Shown here piece after piece: positions 1 to 4,277 of a stretch of DNA of 5,831 nucleotides. This stretch comes from DASPFV01 sp035620975. Its GTDB lineage: Bacteria; Acidobacteriota; Vicinamibacteria; Vicinamibacterales; 2-12-FULL-66-21. Location of the stretch: contig DASPFV010000107.1 in assembly GCA_035620975.1 (NCBI GenBank), forward strand, positions 1 to 5,831. Reading direction: 5' to 3'. The first letter of the stretch is position 1. Each line of letters opens with the position of its first letter. The translations under genes and the position numbers were made by a program. The notes under the pieces are model-generated. The model was not told where the DNA came from. It did not search any database and worked only from the letters and a program-made list of their open reading frames with translations.

Positions 1-21
1 AGCGCCTGATTCGAACGCTTA

Positions 22-119
22 GTACGTCAGTGCAAGACCTGACCCCAACCCTGCCCCCGTCTCGGCAATCCCAACTCCGTACGTCAGTGCAAGATCTGAC
101 CCCACCCGTGTCTGACCCC
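22..119. repeat. Tandemly spaced 25-bp direct repeats (two copies plus a fragment)
   Basis: The copies are at 22-46 and 79-103, exactly 57 bases apart, and differ by one base (C38 versus T95). The core reads GTGCAAGAYCTGACCCC. A third, partial copy, TCTGACCCC, sits at 111-119. The array lies directly beyond the stop codon (121-123) of the minus-strand gene. From memory, motifs like 'GGGGTCAGRTCTTGCA' are found scattered between genes in many environmental bacteria and often lie near IS200-like/REP-associated tyrosine transposases. No such transposase is visible here, so calling this a mobile or REP-like repeat is inference. Confidence 0.7.
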
Positions 120-120
120 G

Positions 121-444
121 CTACATGCTGGCGGCGCTGCACTTCATGCGGCGGCGAGTGTGCCGGGAGGCGCCCGCGGGTGATTCGTCCAGCCGCTGCC
201 GCAGCGCGTCGGCGAGCAGGCCGCGGACCTCGCCTACCTGGCTCACGCCGACCAGCAGCCGGAACGGGCGCGCCTCCCCGTCGATCCCGCGCCACGCCGC
301 GCATTCGACGTCGATGATGTGCCGCGCCTGCGACGGCTCACAGCCTTTCTCGCTGGCTATCCCCAGCACGTGAAACCGGTAGTCCACGCCGTCCATCCGG
401 CACACGTGGTGGTTGACGATCTCGCGGAGCTCCTGGTGACTCAT
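121..444 (-). CDS. Small hypothetical protein, 107 aa
   Basis: I do not recognise this family. The reading frame could extend to 531, but the ATG at 444-442 is preferred because GAGGG (451-455 on the plus strand) lies 6 bases upstream as a ribosome binding site, and because protein-like composition begins there (MSHQELREIV...). The product is soluble, with no signal peptide or membrane segment. Its apparent pattern is a short N-terminal helix, beta-prone stretches around residues 21-32 and 42-66 (DYRFHVLGIA, RHIIDVECAAW, FRLLVGVSQV), and an amphipathic helix at 71-86 (EVRGLLADALRQRL). The last 20 residues are basic and probably disordered. Four cysteines are present (15, 35, 48, 102), without a clear metal-binding spacing. 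It points away from the PilZ/Tad genes and is probably unrelated to them. The stop codon abuts the direct-repeat array. Confidence 0.6.
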   Translation of the reverse strand: MSHQELREIVNHHVCRMDGVDYRFHVLGIASEKGCEPSQARHIIDVECAAWRGIDGEARPFRLLVGVSQVGEVRGLLADALRQRLDESPAGASRHTRRRMKCSAASM

Positions 445-947
445 GGCCTGCCCTCGATTCCCGGACGACTGGCTGCTCTCCCCGCCCGAGCTCGGAATTC
501 GCAAGAAGCGGTCCGCGGAACCGACGCACATTCCCGCCCATTTTTGTGGAATCGAATCTGCGGATTCTCAAAATTAAACATATCAGACGCCGCAAATCGA
601 TTAAACAACTGAATTGCAACAGTTTAGACGAGTGTTCCGAAACGGACCTATGGCGCGCTAACGGAACAGCTCGCGCCGAGGCCCTGGCGACGCCCCTGTA
701 TCGACCCGGAGGACGAGGTCGCGGGCAGGCCGGAACTTGTTGTGCCGGGGTCCACAACCTTCCGGTTTCCCCAGCCCTGGCACTACCCTGCGTCAGATCG
801 GCTAACCCGTTGCTGTCTTAGAACTTCCCCGTTTCAGTCCCCCCGCTGCAGCACCGGGCACCCCGGTTGCGCATAGCCGGGCGTCGCGCGCGGCGCGCTC
901 ACGTGCCGCGGCTTCGCGACCGGACTGCTTGGCAGGGTGGAGGGGGC
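445..947. other. Gene-free region with an AT-rich stretch
   Basis: I see no convincing coding sequence in these ~500 bases; the open frames lack protein-like composition and a ribosome binding site. Bases 539-645 are clearly richer in A and T than everything around them and contain a small inverted repeat GAATC-TGCG-GATTC (554-567). The stretch lies between a leftward gene (start at 444) and rightward genes (start near 948), so it probably carries divergent promoters. On the minus strand, a weak -35/-10 pair (TTGTTT, complement of 603-608; TGATAT, complement of 580-585; 17-base spacing) could serve the leftward gene, but each box matches the consensus poorly. From 646 to 947 the DNA returns to high GC. 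A short CCGGG-CAC-CCCGG inverted repeat lies near 863-875. No riboswitch consensus was recognised. Confidence 0.45.
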
Positions 948-1274
948 GTGGCGGGTCGACGGTTCTTCTCGAGGTTCCAGAGTGTGACTCCCAAGTCCGG
1001 ACAGATTCGGATTTCACGCGACGTGGCAGTCCAGGTCGACGAGCGCACGAGCGAGCTCGCCGTGCTGAGTGACACCCCGGGGGTGGTCGGAGAGGAGCTG
1101 ACTCTCGCCCTGGTGAGCAACGCCAGCGACATGGATCTGCGCGTGCGCGTCATCGACAGCCGCCCGCAGATCGTCTCCGGCGTCCTCCGTCATCGCGTGC
1201 GGCTGCAGCTGCTCTCGGCCGAGATTCCGCCCGCCAGCGGCAACGGCAACCGGAAAAGGAGTGCCGGACAGTGA
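948..1274 (+). CDS. Divergent PilZ-like domain protein, 108 aa
   Basis: This small soluble protein is tentatively assigned to the PilZ-like superfamily. After a basic N-terminus (residues 1-19), a beta-rich stretch follows at about 20-90. It ends in VRVIDSRPQIVSGVLRHRVR (66-85) and then LQLLS, resembling the 'v.a.V.rs...g...RhrvgvqF' end of PilZ domains. The canonical c-di-GMP residues (RxxxR and D/NxSxxG) are not evident; where the second motif is expected it reads LSDTPGV. Cyclic-di-GMP binding is therefore doubtful. The C-terminus is short and basic. GTG 948 is chosen because GGAGGGGG (939-946) lies just upstream, although the spacing is tight. A GTG at 984 with GAGG at 971-974 is a fair alternative and would remove only the basic leader. 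The frame is also open further upstream to 867, but that part is arginine-rich and not protein-like. The stop overlaps the start of the next PilZ gene, so the two are probably co-translated. Confidence 0.6.
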   Translation: MAGRRFFSRFQSVTPKSGQIRISRDVAVQVDERTSELAVLSDTPGVVGEELTLALVSNASDMDLRVRVIDSRPQIVSGVLRHRVRLQLLSAEIPPASGNGNRKRSAGQ

Positions 1275-1672
1275 CGAGTCCCCTCGCATCATTCGTGGGT
1301 GCCGACGTGGTCGGCCTGCTGGGTCGCGACGTGACCGTCGAGCTGCTGAACATCAGCCGGTCCGGCTGCCTGATCGAGAGCCCCTCGGTCATCCCGGCGG
1401 GCGCATTCGGCACGCTGAGCGTGGAGATCGACGGCAGGACCTACGTCGAGGACGTCCGGATCGCCCGCTGCCTGACGGTGCCAGGCGCGGGCGAGCGACA
1501 CCGGATCGGGATCGAGTTCCTGTCGCTGCGGCGGCCCGGGTCGGGATCGCTGCGCCTTTACGCGGCCTCCCTGCAGGGCGGAGCGGCGAGGGCCGACGCG
1601 TCCCCGCCGGTAGAGGGTGAGGCGGCGGCAGGCGGATCGCCCGCGGCGCTGCGCTTCCGGCCCTCGAACTGA
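1271..1672 (+). CDS. PilZ domain protein, 133 aa
   Basis: PilZ domains are beta-barrel modules that often bind the second messenger cyclic-di-GMP and control motility, pili or exopolysaccharide. Here the domain spans roughly residues 15-90. The second PilZ motif (D/N-x-S-x-x-G) is present as N27-I-S29-R-S-G32 in LLNISRSGCLIES. It is followed by the usual strands, a 'G..g.l.veidgr' turn, and HRIGIEFLSL (77-86) closing the barrel. The upstream arginine motif RxxxR, needed for canonical ligand binding, is not visible; only R19 is nearby. The domain may therefore be degenerate. The last ~40 residues are Ala/Gly/Pro-rich and probably disordered. The start is GTG 1271, overlapping the preceding stop as GTGA, with AAAGGAG at 1255-1261 nine bases upstream. 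It lies 220 bases before the Flp pilin gene on the same strand, which suggests a regulatory connection with the pilus, though this is inference. Confidence 0.8.
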   Translation: MTSPLASFVGADVVGLLGRDVTVELLNISRSGCLIESPSVIPAGAFGTLSVEIDGRTYVEDVRIARCLTVPGAGERHRIGIEFLSLRRPGSGSLRLYAASLQGGAARADASPPVEGEAAAGGSPAALRFRPSN

Positions 1673-1683
1673 TTTCGTGCTCT

Positions 1684-1703
1684 GCGCCATGCCGGCATGG
1701 CGC
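1684..1703. repeat. Perfect 20-bp palindrome
   Basis: The sequence GCGCCATGCCGGCATGGCGC is its own reverse complement over all 20 bases, with no spacer. It begins 11 bases after the PilZ gene stop. Having no loop, it suits a protein dimer binding site better than a classic terminator stem, although an RNA copy could fold by leaving the central bases open. No T-run follows. Function is unknown; possibilities are an operator for the pilus operon or part of the 3' end of the PilZ transcript. Confidence 0.6.
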
Positions 1704-1711
1704 CAGACGCT

Positions 1712-1736
1712 CCGTCCCGGAGAGGCAGCGGGACGG
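1712..1736 (+). terminator. Hairpin after the PilZ pair, possible weak terminator
   Basis: An 8-bp perfect stem, CCGTCCCG (1712-1719) with CGGGACGG (1729-1736), closes a 9-base loop. It lies 8 bases after the 20-bp palindrome and 39 bases past the PilZ stop. No T-run follows (CGGCGAAAGC), so it does not match a standard intrinsic terminator. It may stabilise the 3' end or act with another factor. Calling it a terminator is inference from position. Confidence 0.35.
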
Positions 1737-1892
1737 CGGCGAAAGCGGACTGCATCACCGGTCTGGTTCCGAGGTCACGGGCCTTCACCAAAAACTGGTG
1801 GAACACGTTGAGAGACAACGAGCCCGATTGCACCCGAGGAACGGACCGACCCGGCAGGGGGGCGCCCTGTGTGTCAAGTCTAGGAGAGTGTG
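1737..1892 (+). promoter_or_regulatory. flp: Upstream leader of the Flp pilus operon
   Basis: This stretch must contain the flp promoter or leader if the pilus operon is transcribed separately from the PilZ genes. I found no convincing sigma-70 or sigma-54 boxes. Visible elements are a small inverted repeat CACCA-AAAAC-TGGTG (1786-1800) and a 5-bp stem CAGGG/CCCTG (1855-1859 with 1865-1869) around a 5-base loop, which ends 12 bases before the ribosome binding site. The binding site AGGAG (1882-1886) sits 6 bases before the ATG and is strong. Confidence 0.35.
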
Positions 1893-2066
1893 ATGAAGAA
1901 CCTGATGGCTCGTTTCGTTCGTGAGGAGGAGGGGCAGGACCTGATCGAGTACACGCTCCTCTGCGCGCTGATCGCCATCGCCTGTATGGCGGGCATGAAC
2001 GCGCTGGCGGGGAACATCAACGCCATTTTCGCCAACATCGGCGCGGCGCTGACTCCCGCTCCGTAG
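1893..2066 (+). CDS. flp: Flp family type IVc major pilin, 57 aa
   Basis: This is the precursor of the Flp pilin, the small subunit that polymerises into Tad pili used for surface attachment. The translation begins MKNLMARFVREEEGQDLIEY. It shows a short basic and acidic leader, a prepilin peptidase site G14|Q15 with the conserved Glu19-Tyr20 at +5/+6 of the mature chain, and then one hydrophobic helix (about 21-37). Cleavage would leave a mature pilin of 43 residues, normal for Flp. The tail NINAIFANIGAALTPAP is typical. Two cysteines (25, 31) fall inside the hydrophobic helix. The start is ATG 1893, with AGGAG six bases upstream. The gene is first in the pilus operon and is followed by a strong hairpin, consistent with it being made in excess over the downstream assembly proteins. 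Processing would be by the TadV encoded at 2412-2924. Confidence 0.93.
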   Translation: MKNLMARFVREEEGQDLIEYTLLCALIAIACMAGMNALAGNINAIFANIGAALTPAP

Positions 2067-2079
2067 TTCGTCAACGCGA

Positions 2080-2111
2080 GCGCACCCTGCCCTGCGGCGG
2101 GCAGGGTGCGC
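2080..2111 (+). terminator. Strong GC-rich hairpin between the two pilin genes
   Basis: A perfect 13-bp stem (GCGCACCCTGCCC at 2080-2092 pairs with GGGCAGGGTGCGC at 2099-2111) encloses a 6-base loop, TGCGGC. It starts 13 bases after the flp stop. Only a short T-run follows (TTT at 2114-2116). It is best read as an intrinsic terminator or attenuator with partial read-through, or as a stabilising 3' structure for the flp message. Either would let the major pilin be far more abundant than the assembly machinery. Confidence 0.65.
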
Positions 2112-2146
2112 ACCTTTCGACCAGTTCGAGGTCAAGGCGGTAGGTG

Positions 2147-2362
2147 ATGTTGCAGCGGTTCCTGCGGGAAGACGACGGCCAGGACATTCTCGAGTACGGC
2201 CTGCTGGCCGCGCTCATCGGGATCGCCGCGATCCTGATCTGGCAGCAGACCGCGGCAACGGTCGGCGTGGGTTACAACGAGGCGATCGGACTGAACACCC
2301 CGAACGGCGTGCAGAGGATTTCGGCGTGCACGCCCGATCCGGGCGGCGGCGGGTGCCCCTAG
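2147..2362 (+). CDS. Second Flp-like pilin with extended C-terminus, 71 aa
   Basis: This is a probable minor or alternative Flp pilin. The N-terminal half has the same processing signal as the first pilin: REDDGQDILEYGLLAALIGI, with predicted cleavage G11|Q12 and Glu16-Tyr17 at +5/+6, then a hydrophobic helix to about residue 33. Unlike the first pilin it carries a longer polar tail (about residues 40-71) ending CTPDPGGGGCP. Cys61 and Cys70 could form a disulfide-closed loop after export. Its mature length would be ~60 residues, longer than ordinary Flp subunits. ATG 2147 is preferred because AAGGCGG (2134-2140) lies 6 bases upstream; a GTG at 2144 is directly in frame before it. It is separated from the first pilin gene by the 13-bp hairpin and followed after 49 bases by tadV. 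The role of minor or tip subunit is inference. Confidence 0.85.
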   Translation: MLQRFLREDDGQDILEYGLLAALIGIAAILIWQQTAATVGVGYNEAIGLNTPNGVQRISACTPDPGGGGCP

Positions 2363-2411
2363 CACGGGCGGGCGCCACCAGGCTCTCGACAGATTTCAGA
2401 ATCAGGAACGT

Positions 2412-2924
2412 ATGACGCTTCTTCACATGTCAGTCGGCGCGCTCCTCGCGCTCGCGTGCATCTCGGACATCCGCACGCGGCGCATTCCGAACGCGCTGAC
2501 GTTTCCGGCTGCCGTCGCTGGCGTGATCTTTCACGCCGCGAACGGTGGCCTGCCGGCGGCCGGCTGGAGCCTCCTCGGATGGCTCGCCGGGGCGGCGCTG
2601 TTCTTCCCGATCTTCGCGCTGCGGGGGATGGGGGCCGGCGACGTGAAGCTGCTGGCGGCCGTGGGCGCCTGGCTCGGGCCGGGCCAGGTCGTGATCGCCG
2701 CGCTGCTGACGAGCATCGCCGGCGGGGTGATGGGCCTCGCGGTGGCCCTCGGTGCCGGATACCTGTGGACGGCCATTCTCAACCTGCGCCTGCTGCTCAC
2801 GCACTGGCGCGTGGCGGGGGTGCAGCCCCTGCCCGACATGACGCTCGAGGGGACCCGTGGACCACGGCTCGCGTATGCGCTGCCGATTGCGGTGGGGACG
2901 ACGGTGACGCTATGGCTCAGATGA
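2412..2924 (+). CDS. tadV: Prepilin peptidase TadV/CpaA, 170 aa
   Basis: This inner-membrane aspartic protease of the A24 family cleaves the leader peptides of Flp pilins and of TadE/TadF-type pseudopilins. Both catalytic aspartates are visible: D19 in ISDIRTRRIPN, and D77 in the GxGD motif within RGMGAGDVKLL (71-81). About five or six hydrophobic segments are seen (about 5-17, 30-40, 53-70, 79-90, 92-119, 154-168). Length fits the short TadV/CpaA class, which lacks the N-terminal methylase domain of PilD. ATG 2412 is used, with AGGA at 2404-2407; an internal ATG at 2427 would remove five residues. Its stop overlaps the following tadE start as ATGA. Substrates are very likely the two pilins just upstream and TadE just downstream. 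Confidence 0.92.
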   Translation: MTLLHMSVGALLALACISDIRTRRIPNALTFPAAVAGVIFHAANGGLPAAGWSLLGWLAGAALFFPIFALRGMGAGDVKLLAAVGAWLGPGQVVIAALLTSIAGGVMGLAVALGAGYLWTAILNLRLLLTHWRVAGVQPLPDMTLEGTRGPRLAYALPIAVGTTVTLWLR

Positions 2925-3376
2925 TCACGTTCTATCGTCGCTGGCGCCGGGACGACGGCGCGCAGCTCGTCGAGTTCGCGATGGTGCTGCCGCTCCTGCT
3001 CCTCGTCGTGCTGGGGATCGCGGAGTTCGGCATCGTGTTCCAGCGCTACGAGGTCCTGACGAACGCGGCCCGGGAAGGGGCGCGCATCGCGGTGCTGCCC
3101 GGCTACGGGGTCGCCGACGTCCAGGCCCGGGTCGCCGCCTACGTGACGGCGGGCCGCGTGCCGACCGCGGCGGGCAATCCCAACATCGCCGTGACGGACG
3201 TCGCCATCCCCGTTCCCGGCGGGCTGCCGGCGCTGGCGGCCAAGCGCGTCACCGTGACCTACACCCACAACTACCTGTTCCTCGGTCAGATTGGCGCCTG
3301 GTTCGGCGCCTCGTATACCACGCTGCCGATGACCGCCGTATCCGAGATGCGGACCGAGACGGTCGCAGGAAGCTAG
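2921..3376 (+). CDS. tadE: TadE-like pseudopilin, 151 aa
   Basis: TadE proteins are pilin-like envelope proteins needed for Tad pilus assembly. The N-terminus is MITFYRRWRRDDGAQLVEFA, with predicted cleavage G13|A14 and Glu18-Phe19 at +5/+6. A hydrophobic helix follows (about 19-40, VLPLLLLVVLGIAEFGIVF), then the family hallmark NAAREGARIAVL (48-59), and a periplasmic domain to residue 151 with an AVSEMRTE ending typical of TadE. ATG 2921 overlaps the tadV stop by four bases, which favours coupled translation. An in-frame ATG nine bases earlier (2912) would add only MAQ and cannot be excluded; neither has a strong ribosome binding site. The frame stays open upstream to 2456, but that part is just tadV read in the wrong frame. 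Confidence 0.9.
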   Translation: MITFYRRWRRDDGAQLVEFAMVLPLLLLVVLGIAEFGIVFQRYEVLTNAAREGARIAVLPGYGVADVQARVAAYVTAGRVPTAAGNPNIAVTDVAIPVPGGLPALAAKRVTVTYTHNYLFLGQIGAWFGASYTTLPMTAVSEMRTETVAGS

Positions 3377-3401
3377 CCGGAGCACTGAAGGAGAACCGCA
3401 C

Positions 3402-4277
3402 ATGGATCGCAGCAAACGTACAGCCGTGGTAGTCGGAGTTGCCGTGCTTCTGGCGGCCATCGCCAGCCTGGGCATCTACCGTATCGTGTCCAGACTGCCC
3501 GTGCAGGCCGCGGAGCTTCCGACGATCGACGTCGTCGTGGCGCAGTACGACCTGAAGCTCGGGACGCGCGTGACGGCGGACCACGTCCGGGTCGTGAAGT
3601 GGCCGGCCGACACCAAGGTGCCCGGGTCGTTCGCGAAGGTCGAGGACATCGTCAATCGAGGCGTGATCAACCCGATCGCCGAGAACGAGCCCGTCACCGA
3701 GGCGAAGCTCGCGGCGCTCGAGGCGGGCGCCGGGCTGCCGCCCTCGATTCCCCCCGGCATGCGGGCCGTGTCGGTGAAGGTCAACGAGGTCGTCGGCGTC
3801 GCCGGCTTCGTCGTGCCGGGCACCCGGGTCGACGTGATGGTGACGCTGACGAACCGCCAGCAGAACCAGGACAGCATCACCCGCGTCGTCGTCAGCAACG
3901 CGCAGGTGCTGACCGCGGGCACCCGCTACGACCAGGAGAAGGCCAAGGAAGGCACGCCGATTCCGTCGACGGTCGTCACGCTCCTCGTCACGCCGGAGGA
4001 CGGCGAGCGGATCGCCCTGGCGGCATCGGAGGGGCAGATCATGCTCGCGCTCCGGAACCCGCTGGACACGGACCCGACCCAGACCACGGGCGTGCGGACG
4101 GCGGGTCTGTTCGGGCAGCCCGCCGCGCCGGCCGCGAAGCCGAAGCCCGTCCGGAGCGGTCCGGCGCGTCCCGCGACCGAACAGAAGATCGTCCAGCCCG
4201 CGCCGCCTCCCCAGCCGGCGCCCTACACGGTGGAAGCCGTTCGTGGCGGCAAGCGAACTGAGGAGACTGTGCGATGA
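3402..4277 (+). CDS. cpaB: Flp pilus assembly protein CpaB/RcpC, 291 aa
   Basis: CpaB (RcpC) is a periplasmic protein, anchored to or exported across the inner membrane, that works with the secretin in Tad pilus biogenesis. Residues 8-27 form a single N-terminal hydrophobic segment (uncleaved anchor or signal). A SAF-type domain follows at about 41-104, including VVVAQYDLKLGTRVTADHVR and the ENEPVTEAKL turn. The RcpC domain is at about 117-222, with PPGMRAVSVKVNEVVGVAGF and VPGTRVDVMVTL, ending near GQIMLALRNP. Residues 236-275 are Pro/Ala-rich and probably flexible. The protein closes with YTVEAVRGGKRTEETVR, an ending common in this family. ATG 3402 has a clear AAGGAG (3388-3393) eight bases upstream. 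The stop overlaps the start of the secretin gene (ATGA), so the two partners are probably translated together. Length is usual for the family. Confidence 0.92.
   Translation: MDRSKRTAVVVGVAVLLAAIASLGIYRIVSRLPVQAAELPTIDVVVAQYDLKLGTRVTADHVRVVKWPADTKVPGSFAKVEDIVNRGVINPIAENEPVTEAKLAALEAGAGLPPSIPPGMRAVSVKVNEVVGVAGFVVPGTRVDVMVTLTNRQQNQDSITRVVVSNAQVLTAGTRYDQEKAKEGTPIPSTVVTLLVTPEDGERIALAASEGQIMLALRNPLDTDPTQTTGVRTAGLFGQPAAPAAKPKPVRSGPARPATEQKIVQPAPPPQPAPYTVEAVRGGKRTEETVR

Noticed and set aside
6..20. Possible tRNA T-arm remnant (TTCGAAC near the window start)
   Set aside because: The bases on either side cannot form the T stem, and no other tRNA arms are visible.
22..103. CRISPR array
   Set aside because: Only two full repeats, imperfect in sequence, with one 32-base gap and no cas genes; a dispersed repeat explains it better.
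445..531. Longer start for the minus-strand hypothetical gene
   Set aside because: The extra 29 residues are Ser/Gly/Arg-rich with no supporting ribosome binding site, whereas the ATG at 444 has GAGGG six bases upstream.
778..791. Sigma-54-like promoter TGGCAC-TACC-CTGC upstream of the PilZ pair
   Set aside because: The spacing between the GG and GC elements is one base short of the strict sigma-54 requirement, and the -12 box reads CTGC instead of TTGC.
867..947. Upstream start for the first PilZ-like gene
   Set aside because: The added residues are a run of Arg-rich sequence typical of unconstrained GC-rich DNA; the GTG at 948 has a purine-rich binding site.
840..947. Possible cyclic-di-GMP riboswitch before the PilZ genes
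   Set aside because: Short GC-rich inverted repeats are present, but the conserved GEMM-type core sequences were not found.
2456..2920. N-terminal extension of tadE to give a 306-residue fusion protein
   Set aside because: The extension is tadV read in another frame (Arg/Gly/Ala-rich), while the TadE prepilin signal demands a start close to 2921.
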